A stretch of DNA of 64,000 nt from Zonotrichia leucophrys gambelii (taxonomy: Eukaryota; Chordata; Aves; Passeriformes; Passerellidae). The stretch is from assembly GCF_028769735.1 (NCBI RefSeq), contig NC_088171.1, forward strand, positions 73,921,216 through 73,985,215, written 5' to 3'. Under the pieces are notes generated by a model that ran no database searches, was not told the DNA's origin, and saw nothing but the letters and a program-made list of their open reading frames with translations. The position numbers and the translations under genes were made by a program. Below are positions 38,045-48,218 of this stretch, one piece after another (within the stretch, counting starts at the first letter, position 1; each line of letters begins with the position of its first letter).

Positions 38045-41000
38045 TGTCTGAACACTGGTCATCCCCTGTTTTTTCACTCTAACCTGCCCCAATGGATCTA
38101 TTAACAAGAATCTGAGTTACTGTCCGCTTCAGGGGCTATTTGTAATAAGCACCATCTACATTACTGTGTGTAGATATTTATATGAGGATTTACTGATGGA
38201 TTTAGCCTGGCGTGTTCATGCCATTAATGTCTCTACATCCAATCTCTTTGTCATTGTATCAGTGTCTTTGAACCATTAAAGAGAGAGAGATTTTTTGTAA
38301 GAATGGCTATTTCATTAAACACAAGTTGGGAGTAAATGGATTAATTCCAAAAATTGGAATATGGATTTCTATAATCATATGCATTATGATATTGTGCAGC
38401 ATGGCTCCTGTGATAGCAGAGACTCATATTCTCTCAGGGCACCAATATTCTGTGCTTTTAGAGATTTGAAATTCAACTTTCCACCTGAACAGCAAAATAT
38501 CTGCTTTATCACTCTTGCAGTGCAGTGGCAGGGTAGGACTTCAAATTAATTAGAAACATTACTCTTCAAAACTTTAGAAGGAACGAATTGTTAACTGTCA
38601 GTAATCAATGTCTTACATTCAACATCTGCTTTTAGGTCTGATAAGGGACATGAATTTCACCCATTTGTAAAACTGACCTGTCTGGTTTTAATACATATAC
38701 CAGTTTTGAGCTATGGCCACAACACACAAATTTCAATAGTTTATTTCAGATCAGAGTATTTTAAAATAAAAAATGTTCAGACACATGCTTAGCCAAGACC
38801 CTAAAAAAGAAAAATATGCCCTCAAAAAGTAAAGAGTGGAAATAGGGAATGAAAATGGAAAAGTTAGGAAAAATTTGTTGCTGAAGATATCCACCTAAAC
38901 AGAGATGCCTGTCTAAGCCTTTGCTTTAAAGGACAGTTTAAAGTGGTAGGAACTGAAAGAAACCTGAAAAATAAATCACAGTTACAAACATAAATGCAAA
39001 CTTTTTTATTTTCCCCTGATTTGTCCTACTGAAGCTCAGCCTCTTCCTAATGTACACAATTTTCCTGTTTTAGTCTTTCTTAAATCTTGCTATTTCACAG
39101 TGATGTGCACCAGGGTGGAGGGAGGACAGTGGATAGTGCAGGTTTCTCTCTAGATCTCAGTGAAGAATGGCATGACAGAAAAAAGCATAATAAAATAGCT
39201 ATTACAGGAATGAGATAGAAATAGGAAGTAGGATAGTAAATCCTGCATTCCTTCAGATATAAATACTATACAAAGGATAAATATTTTCAGGACAGTTACA
39301 GAAGAGAATCACATGCAGGATTGTGAGGTATAGGTGCAGATGTGAGGTATAGATGGCTATTTCACCATCCCCTTTGTCAAATCCTGAGCTGTTTGGAAAT
39401 AATGGTCTTGGAAGAAGCGCTGAGGATTTTCAGTGATCAGACCTACTGAGCATGGAAAAATGGTCTGATGGTATAGAGGTGTAGGAGAAAGGGTTTGTTA
39501 GAAGTATAAAAAAATCCCTGTTTCTGTGTGAGTCACATTGACTTACTTGGTAGTAACATCCGTTTTGTCAAAAATATTGCAATAAACGGTAGACCTGTAT
39601 CATTTTACTGCACTGCCAGTTCATAATTTTTAAAGACGATGTCTGAGCCTCAGGGGAAAAGAATTTTATGAGTGTGGGCTGCTGCCCCATGGGTTAGATT
39701 CAGAAGAGCTGAGGGAAGAGGGTATTTGATGAGAGTTACTGGAGGAGAATGGAGCATCCTCTGCTGAAGTACACACCTGGAAAGGCTTGTGGAAATGAAG
39801 TGGGACAGAGATTCTGGAGAAGGAGCTATAAGCTCATCCATCACATGGCACATCTCATTGTTTAGAGCTTAGAGATGGTGGAAAGATTTCCTTAGCAACA
39901 CAGAATGGGCCACAGACTTGGTAGTAACTCAGGAAGCCAAAGAAAGTTTCTGCAGTAAATAGCAAAATGGAAGAAAAGGAAAAATATCTGGAACAACTTC
40001 TGTTGTGCATCTAGGACGTAAGGGCACTGCATTTTTGATTAGTTTATCAATTCTTTCTGATGACTGGGACTTTGTAAACATACCGTGCCAAATTTTCCCA
40101 CATATCTGATAATGATCTTCTGCTTTTAAGTCTATGATATATATTATAAATCATTGATATTTGTCTTTTCATTTGTCAGGGCACCACGAGGTCAGGTGCC
40201 TCCCCTGGGTATGTGATTGCAGTATTGGAGGGAGCTGTAGGCACTGAACAGGAACAATCAGAGCTACTGATGCCTTCAGAGCCCTGGACATTGATTTGTT
40301 TTATTTATTCATTAAGAGAATTAACATTTCTCAGTTCAAAGAAATATCTTGTTTGAGATAATTCTTTTTGTGCTCCAATAAAACATGTTTAATAATACAC
40401 CACCAAGCTATGAAGTTCTGTGGCCTCCTGGAATGAATGAAAGCTAAAGCTTTTCTCATTTCAAAGCTCTGTTAAAATAGAGTCTCAGTGCTATTGCTAA
40501 CAATTTTGAATAGCATAATGACACAGGCTTATCGTCAAAAGGAGAATATATTTTTCAAAGGTTCTGTATAGATGAGGATATTTTCACACTTTATTTGGGA
40601 TAGTAGCACCCACTAGGATAAACCAAGCAATCATTTGATGTCAAAAAATCTTCAGAGGAAGAAAGGCAGCAAATTTGTTCCTGTGAATGCTGAGGATCTG
40701 GAAAGATATCATAACAGCATCAGAGCTAAAGTACATCTCTGAGATCTTGAAATGCTTTCTAAGGAGCTGTCTGTAAGTCCTTGCTGCCCATATGGTAAAA
40801 AAGGGTAAGTTTTAGAAGCTATAGAAACTGAACTGAGTAGCCTAATGATACACATCTACACATTGACACTTCAGACCTCTGTAAATGTGTTTCAGAGAGA
40901 GCATCTTCACTTCTCCATCTCAAGAGAAATACCACAGTGCTTGCTGCCTCTCCCTCCCTTTCCTCTTATGCTTTCTTTTTCAAAGCTTTCACATACTTAT

Positions 41001-41355
41001 TTTATCTTCTAGACATCAGGTGTAACATTTGGATACAGTTTAATTACTGTATTGCACATCACACCTTACCCCAGCTCAACAAGTTTGTATTTCTGGAAAA
41101 CGGATTTCAGATTTTCGTGCCTTCAAAATTCCCCCTTGCATAGATAAACTTTACTCATCTGTTGTTGAAGCATTGTGTCAGCCTTAATTTGCATCAATAC
41201 TTTTGTTCTTAATATACTAAAGGACAATTACTTAAATACATGTACAATGGAAAAAGTTACTATAGTAACTGAGTACTAGGAAAACAGCAGGAGAAAATGG
41301 AAGAGACGGACAAGTGTCTTTGAAATCTGTCCTTGTGGAAGGGATACAAGTGTCT
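38045..41355. other. Non-coding stretch
   Basis: Unique AT-rich DNA with no supportable gene, RNA or repeat family. Open frames are all under 70 codons. Confidence 0.5.
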
Positions 41356-41362
41356 GGGGGTC

Positions 41363-41811
41363 TGTTCTGGTTGGAAAGCAAAACCAATGAGAAACTCCAA
41401 GTCAGAAAATACAATTTATTAGGAAAAGGGAAAAGAAAACCAAAATACATGCAATAATACAAAAGAAAAGCCACTGACAAAGTCAGAATACAACCTGACA
41501 CCCTGTTGGTCAGGGCATTGGTAGCAGTCCAGTTGGATTGGTGGCTGTAGATTATATCCAGGTGGGGATGCTTAGCTCCTCCCCCCTGGGCGGAGCATTT
41601 TACAATAGACTGTTGTCATTCTGTGAGTCACGTGGTGGGTCCATTAAACAGAAATGGCTCCTGGAGGGAGTTATCTCTGAGTCCTGTGGAAAGGCACTGA
41701 TGGGCCCATTAACAGGGGATAGGGGAGAAACAATAAATCACAGACCTGCTTCTGGTTTCAGCAACTCTAAGGATGGGAATAGAATATATGTTAACATTGT
41801 AACCTAGGACT
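41363..41811 (-). mobile_element. Solo LTR of an endogenous retrovirus, minus strand
   Basis: A 449-bp segment flanked by a 5-nt target duplication GGGTC (41358-41362 and 41812-41816). Read on the minus strand it begins (A)GTCCTAGG and ends CCAGAACA; these are imperfect inverted ends, with the first base apparently mutated from T. On the minus strand it has, in the right order, a GC box (GGGCGG on the plus strand, 41588-41593), a TATA-like GGATATAATC (41550-41559) and the polyadenylation signal AATAAA (TTTATT at 41415-41420). No internal retroviral sequence adjoins it, so it is a solo LTR left by recombination. The 5-nt duplication fits a class I or class III ERV better than ERVK. I recognise its general type from passerine genomes but cannot name the family. 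Confidence 0.85.
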
Positions 41812-41819
41812 GGGTCCTT

Positions 41820-43030
41820 AGAAATCTAAACAAAACTAACCAAACAAAAATACAAAAAACACAAACCCAAATAATTTCTATGGTGGATGAGCTTAGTATT
41901 TACTAGGAAAGCTACATCTGGGAAATGAGAATCAAAACACATAAAATCATTTAGAATAATTATATTGTAGTATAAAAAATAGATTAGAGTGGCAGTAATA
42001 AATTACTTTTATTTAATAGATACAATGTACATCATAAGATTACTCATTGTCCTGGCCTGTATCTCAGCTTTTTCATGGAAGACTCACATGAAAGAAAACT
42101 CAAATCACAAAAGGGTAATTTGATTGGTGGGGTCATTCTTCTCAGTTTCTCTGTTAAAGCTGTCAGGAAAGGAGAGCAGTTAGTGCTAGTGACTGATACA
42201 GGTACAATTTCTTTTTATTTTCCTTTTGTTAGATACAGCTTGAAGAAGTATTAATTATATTTTTTTTGTAGAACTTCAAGATATTTTCTTTGATATTTTT
42301 CTATCAGCAACTTAAAAGTGTAGATGCAATAAAATAAATATAAGATAACAGGAAATAAAAGGTCCAAAATGTTTAAGATCACAAAGTTTGTTTTGAACAA
42401 TAGTTTACAGTGAGGCATTTTTCCATTTCAAGCCAAATAAATACTGAAGAGAAATTTTTCTGAACTGTATTTACAATATTATCAAGAAAACACTGAATGG
42501 GTTTTCCCTAATATATCTAAAACAAATAGCAAAAACACTAGCAATAAAATATTATCACTAAATGAAAATTGATTAGAAATCCATCTACATATTCCTTTAC
42601 AGTCAGTGAGGAAATAAACACTTGGGCCAAATACCATTGGTATTACTAGTCTTCACAGAACTCCCAATGCAGGATTTTAAAATCTTACTCCACTTGTGTT
42701 ATTTATTTTTCTTCCTTAGTGGAAGTTGAGAGAAGAAGCAAAATTTTCCTTGGGAATAAAAAATACATACAATGGTAATTTCTGCTGAAGCTATAGTGTA
42801 TTAGGTGTTCATAAACTGATATACTTTTCTTTAATTTACCTATACATTCTTAAGTTGTGCTTTTTAAATGTTGAACTATTTCTTACTTAAAATGGAGTCT
42901 ACGGCTGTTAAACATAATTTAAAATATGGCACAAGAGATGAAGGATTAATGAAGCTTTTCAGAATGTCGGGAAAAAAACTGGATTCACTTCAGTTTAAAT
43001 TTTGATTGGAGATTAATTTGGCATATTAGG
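41820..43030. other. Non-coding stretch
   Basis: AT-rich unique sequence with an A/C-rich low-complexity patch right after the LTR (about 41825-41875). No gene or known repeat is seen. Confidence 0.5.
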
Positions 43031-43034
43031 ATTT

Positions 43035-43358
43035 GGAAATTTCCGCCTTTCTTGGCTCACCAGATGCTAACTGACTTCATCTGACAGACTGCATGTACCT
43101 TGGATAGCAAATGACATCATGATGTGGCACATCCAAGGTGAATGTCACCACTCTCTAGCAATAATTTGTGCTAATATAATACCTCATGCAAAACACCAGA
43201 CACTCCTTCAGCTATAAATAGTGATGCCAGACTATGGTAGGCAATTTGACTGACAAGCAAGGTCTTGCGGCAGCAGCAAGACGCATCAGCTCAGCAAGGG
43301 CACTGAAGAAAACTTCAGCAGAGTACTACTGATATCACAAATTTACTGAATTATACCG
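43035..43358 (+). promoter_or_regulatory. Candidate TATA promoter and non-coding first exon
   Basis: Promoter-like elements are clustered. They include a palindromic kappaB-like GGAAATTTCC (43035-43044), a CRE-like TGACATCA (43112-43119) inside the palindrome ACATCATGATGT (43114-43125), itself framed by 9-bp inverted arms ACCTTGGAT/ATCCAAGGT (43097-43105, 43131-43139), and a consensus TATAAATA (43213-43220). Initiation would be expected near 43240-43250. About 115 nt downstream comes a good splice donor, CCG|GTGAGA (exon end 43358). The presumed exon contains no ATG. An ATG at 43234 opens 32 codons to a TGA at 43330 but probably lies upstream of the start site. No second exon or coding sequence can be identified to the right, so the gene, if real, continues beyond the window or is a long non-coding RNA. 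Confidence 0.35.
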
Positions 43359-43359
43359 G

Positions 43360-44790
43360 TGAGAAACTCTTCCAAACTTTGCAAGGAAGTGTAAGCATTG
43401 CATTTTCTATATTCTGGCAAGTAAGGAAACTTAATACAGGCATAACGACCTATCATTCTGTGCTTTGTCCCTCAAGATCCATTTGTCTGTTCCTCTTAGT
43501 AACTCCACACAGAGTTAGACACCAAAACCTTTATACAAGCCAAAGGAAGAGTCAAGTTTTTCATAATGTCACAGTACTGAAAGTGAAATGGCATAAATAG
43601 TAATTTATATGAAATGCGGTGTTTCAAATTCTGCTCTTCTCAGATGTTTAGTGAACTTATTGTGGCATAAGGAGAACCTCCAAGTTTTCAACAGTGTGAA
43701 TGTTGTTGATTAAACCTTTTCTTTCCCACTAAGAAATAAGAGAGACATCATGCATTTCTTTCAAAATATATTTACTGTTCTATGTACCTCTAGAAATCTC
43801 AACCTTCTTTTTTTGTTCCATGTATAAAATTATAATAGCTATTGATTCTGACTTCAAAGTGTAGCAGAAAAGAATCAGTGAAGTACTCAGAAACATGGTG
43901 AATTTCGTGTACTAATCAATTAAAAGTGTCATTCTTATTCCAGTATTCCATCCCAAAAAAACCAAACACTTTCCTATACATATTTTTTAAATTCAATCCT
44001 GAAACATTAGAAACAAAAAGCCTATTTAACACAGAAGTTAAAGATTCCTTAGTATCAACAAAAAATTCCAATGTGCAACATACTTCAATTCCACAACCCT
44101 CTTTCAAAACCAGAAAATCTGAAATATCTGTATGTGCAGTCTAAACCTTATAAGGCTAACCTGTCTGCCCTGTGCATTTAAGAAAAAAACCCAAAGGAAT
44201 CACAAGAATGAAAGTATATCTTTCTAAATTTAACCTCAGTCTTACTACTGCTTTGCTGTAGACTTTTTACTAATGTAAGAATAAGAAAACTGGCAATGTG
44301 CAAAATGTGGAAGCAGTACTGGTTTTTTGACAGGTCAAAAGAGTCAGTCAGTGAGAGCTTTGAGGTATATATGGCTTCATCTATTCCTTAAAAAGAGCTA
44401 CATAAGGGAGATACATGGGGAAAAATAAAAGTAATGAGAGTAGACTAGACAGAAATAAAGAGGGTCCAGTTCTGTGGCTCATTCTCATCTTACCTTTGCA
44501 GGTGGGACTGTGAAATCAGTTTAGTGGGCTATCAGCAGCTTCTTGAGCTGCAAGAAATTTTGCACAGGCCTCAGCCAATTTTCTCTTTCTCCCCCCAGTG
44601 AAGCCTGGTTTTCTGCTCGCTGTTCCTCCATGCAGCTGCTCTCTGCTCATCTGCAGATTTTCAGCCCTTTGATCTCTCTTGCTGACTCGTGTTTGTTCTC
44701 TCTTTCTCGCTGCTTCTCTGCCTGAAGTACCTGAACACACTTCTCTCCAAGGAAGATTTGGTGACTGCCAGGGAAAACGTGCTCCACAGA
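43360..44790. other. Non-coding stretch left of the second solo LTR
   Basis: Mostly AT-rich. The last 300 nt (about 44490-44796) are GC-richer. On the minus strand they carry the C-terminal two thirds of a 133-codon open frame (44516-44917), followed by a consensus splice donor AAAG|GTAAGATG at 44493/44494. No protein family is recognised. Confidence 0.4.
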
Positions 44791-44796
44791 GCCTTC

Positions 44797-45232
44797 TGTC
44801 ACAGACATATTTTATGAAAAATCCTTTCCTTAGGATTTTTTCTCCTGAGAAAAAGGAGGCCTCAGGAACAAAATGTAAACAATGGTTATCTGCTGCTGTG
44901 GAATGCAACAGGTGCATCTGTGATTGGTCTGATGTTGGTTTGTTTGTAATTAATGGCCAATCACAGTCCTGCTGTATTGGACTCTCTGGTCAGACACAGG
45001 ATTTTGTTATCATTACTTTCTTTTGCTTTCCTTGCTAGCCTTCTGATGAAATCCTTTCTACTATTATTTTAGTATAGTATAGTATAGTATAGTATAGTAT
45101 AGTATAGTATAGTATAGTATAGTATAATTTGAATATAATATATATCATAAAATAATAAATCAAGCCTTCTGAAACATGGAGTCAGATCCTCATCTCTTCC
45201 CTTTTCCTGGGACCCCTGTGAACACCACCACA
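44797..45232 (+). mobile_element. Solo LTR of a passerine-type endogenous retrovirus (ERVK-like)
   Basis: 436 bp from TGTCACAGACAT to GAACACCACCACA, with TG...CA ends and a flanking 6-nt target duplication carrying one mismatch (GCCTTC at 44791-44796, GGCTTC at 45233-45238). A 6-nt duplication is typical of class II (ERVK) elements. Internal landmarks are CCAAT motifs in both orientations (44923-44927 reversed, 44957-44961 forward), AATAAA at 45154-45159, and the TCCTCATCTCTTCCC and GACCCCTGTGAACACC end sequences, which I recall from a common songbird LTR family. The (AGTAT)11 tract at 45071-45125 is internal. No retroviral coding sequence adjoins it. Confidence 0.9.
45071..45125. repeat. (AGTAT)11 microsatellite within the LTR
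   Basis: Eleven uninterrupted AGTAT units between CTATTATTTT and AATTTGAATATAATATAT. In the LTR family as I remember it only one or two AGTAT units stand at this position, so the array probably grew from the LTR's own sequence. Confidence 0.95.
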
Positions 45233-45239
45233 GGCTTCC

Positions 45240-47235
45240 ACTATTCTTGCATTTCTTCCAAAATGAACTTTTACACACACACTGGAAACAAGCCAGTTAG
45301 TTAGCAGCAGTCACCCCCTGTAATGGCAGCAGTTAAAAATCCAGTATCAAGTGAAGTCTGTAAGTGAATGGATGGAAAGTCTTTATCCATGTGATTAAAA
45401 TTGTCTTACCAGAGGCACCTTTCTGTTCACTTTGACAAAGAGACACCAGACTACATTGCATCTCTGAAAGGACAAAAAAAAAAACTGTTTAAATGAAAGT
45501 TTGCATTTAACACTATATTGTAGAATGCATAAACTGACTCCAAGAAATTATTTTGAATGAATTGTACACAATCTCATAATTAAAACTGCTCTAAATTGCA
45601 GTGCTGACTGTATCTCATATGTCCATTGGTGTCAAAAAGCATCTCTGTCTAAACATTTCTTGGCAATTCTAAGAAACTTATGTCCCTGCTGTCTGATTGT
45701 GATGTTCCTCTGGCTACAACAACCTTCAGAAAAGAAACTCAAAACAGATTCCCTCCTCCCCACACAGTTCTGCTGAAATAGGCCCTTTAATGAAAGGTCT
45801 GGTTGATTTAGCAATTCTGACCTCTTATGCTGAGCACTGCCAGTCATGCTGCATTATGTAACAGATGTAATGCTACATTACATGTCAAACTTAATGCAAG
45901 GTTGCACTGCTTTTCAGGGATGAATCTTGCAGATAAATGCAATGAAGATTTTAATTTATTTTTTTTTTAGAAAGGAAACTTACAAGCACTAAATTTGACA
46001 TTTACTGACCTATTGAAACTTTTTGTAAGAAATTTTTTGGGATATAAGTCCTGTAATAAACAAAAATCTATTTTTCAATCTTTCCTTTACTGTGTAATGC
46101 TGATTTTTTTTTTTCTTTTCTAGTTACATATATAGTCTGACACAAAGAACATGTGTAGAAGAAAAGGGCAATTTTGACTTAAGCAAAATTTATCCAATCT
46201 TGGAACAAGCTAGTGCAAATTCAGTGGTTTGTGAAAGGCTGTATCACTCTCATTCAGTCTGGCATCCAAAAGAATGGGAATAAAATGAATTATTTTCTTC
46301 ATATATTGTGAGTACAGCCTTAAATAAATAAAATGTAGAGATTACTAAGATTGATTTATATTAGAATTTATTCCATGCCATGGAGAAAACTTCCTACTTG
46401 CATATATTATTGGAAGATTTATTCAGGATGTTCATTGTAACTGTGAGCAAGTGAACAAATTTGTCAGAAAAAAAAAAGTTAGGAAACCTTAAAATACATA
46501 CATAAAATACAATAAATCTGTTCCATGAATACCAGGAACATTTAAAGATTTTTTTCATTAAGGTTCCAAATAAACATTTGGCTCCTGTTGGCTGATTCAA
46601 TAGAGACATTTAGTTTCTCTGTTACCCTTGTTGGTCTAGATTACATTAATTGCTGGCCTCAGGCTCCCATAGGTATTGTGCCTTGTGGCTGTCTACCAAG
46701 AACCTTGGAAACCTGTCAAATTTCAGAACTATGTCATTTCACACAATTTACTCCACACACTCATCTCCCTGCCTCTTCCTCACTCCCTCTTCCAATCCAT
46801 ACCTAAGCCAAAATATAATCCATCTACAGTCTCATGCTGTAGTTTCTCTCCTGCTTCAGGACTCCATTTACCCAAACACATTTTTATTCAGCCAATCAGC
46901 TACTGGCTGGAAGTGAATGTTGTAGATTGGCAAGAAGATAACTTCACCCTGAAAAACAAACTCATGGACTCCTTTGAGTGACATGGCATTTTTCTCCTTA
47001 ACCTCTTTTACTACCATTGTGCATTACTTTTAATGCCAGAAAAATAAATATATTTACTGCAAAGTGTGCAGACTGCTGGTGAGGATGGACTTCATAGTTC
47101 CCAGTGTGGGAGCTGTGCCTCTCCATTCTTACCAGTGCCCTGATGGTCATGTGCTCCAAAACTGTGGTCTAATGTGTCAGCCCTGTCCCCGGTATGTGAC
47201 AAGTATGGAGTACTGAGCCCGGTTCAGCTGGAGAA
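45240..47235. other. Non-coding stretch
   Basis: Unique sequence with short chance open frames, including three overlapping plus-strand frames at 46588-46981 that share no family resemblance. No RNA gene or transposon recognised. Confidence 0.5.
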
Positions 47236-47239
47236 ACCC

Positions 47240-47560
47240 CAAGTGCAGTAGGGGTCTGGAACACCTGGCTTGAAAGGAGAGGTTGAGGCAAGTGGGTTTG
47301 CTTAGTCTGGAGAAAAGAAGGCTGTGAGGGATGAAGTAGCTGCCTTCATCTACCTGTGAAGGTTTACTGAGAAGACAGAGACTTCAAAGTACACTGTGAA
47401 AAGATAAGATTTTACTGCTGCAAGCTGCAAAAGGGAAATTCCGATTAAATGGGAGGAAAATATTTTGTAAAGAATGTAAAGCAGTGAAGCAGCTTGTCTA
47501 GAGACAGTTTTGAATCTCTGTCCATGGGTATGGTTGGAAGTTGGTCAAGGGCTTGAATAA
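47240..47560 (+). mobile_element. Old, strongly diverged CR1 3' fragment
   Basis: Weak but ordered resemblance to the older CR1 subfamilies. The elements are a GGTTGAGGCAAGTGGG...TTAGTCTGGAGAAAAGAAGGCTG segment at about 47281-47333 (the end of ORF2, L-x-L-F-S-L-E-K-R-R-L in intact copies), a TACCTGTGAAGGTTTACTGAG equivalent of the Y-L-K-G-G region, an AAACTG-like block, and GAAGCAGCTTGTCTAGAGA at about 47487 for the family's GCACAGGTTGCCCAGAGA. No tail remains. It is clearly older than the copies at 6.8 and 14.2 kb. Confidence 0.65.
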
Positions 47561-48126
47561 CACCATTTAAATTTGATTAATTTTAATTTGCACTTAGCAG
47601 GTGACCCCCAGGCTTCCTTCCCAAGCTCCCCTCCCATATGACTGTGTGTTTCCTCCTCCTGTTCTTTTCCATGGGATTAGGGAGCAGCCTAAAAGATTTT
47701 ACTTTAGTGCATTTAATCTTGTAAATGTGTTAACAAAATGCTCCTGGATGAAATATTATAAAGGTTATCAGATACTGGACTCTGCATCTCCTACTAAAGA
47801 GGCTCTCTGGAGCTTATTACATCATAGGAGGCTGTGGAAAAATGAGCTGCAGTGTGGTAAAACAGGCTTTGAATTTATTACTGAGAGGCTATACTGACAA
47901 TTTAGAAACCTAATCCTGCTACTATGTCCATTTCATAGAGGTGTTTGAACTTGGTGTGAATTTTCCTTGCACCAAGTAAATCTTGCAAGCCATTTTAAAT
48001 TTAGCCCTGCAGAAAGAATATTGTAGTAATACATTTGGAAATGACAGACACATAAATAATTGTGGTAACGGTTATATCAGTAAGGATGTTGATCTTGTAG
48101 AATTTTTTCTTTCTTAAAAAGGGTTT

Positions 48127-48131
<5 letters not shown>

Positions 48132-48172
<41 letters not shown>

Positions 48173-48218
48173 AAAACAAAAACAAACCAAAAACAAAAAA
48201 ACAAACCCAAAAAAACCT
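48132..48218. repeat. 39-nt A-run followed by A/C-rich low-complexity DNA
   Basis: An uninterrupted run of 39 A's (48132-48170) continues into about 45 nt of CCAAAACAAAAAC-type sequence. No AATAAA, coding remnant or target duplication is seen upstream, so I do not read it as the tail of a processed pseudogene. Confidence 0.9.

Noticed and set aside
48132..48170. Poly-A tail of a processed pseudogene
   Set aside because: No polyadenylation signal, coding remnant or target duplication around it.
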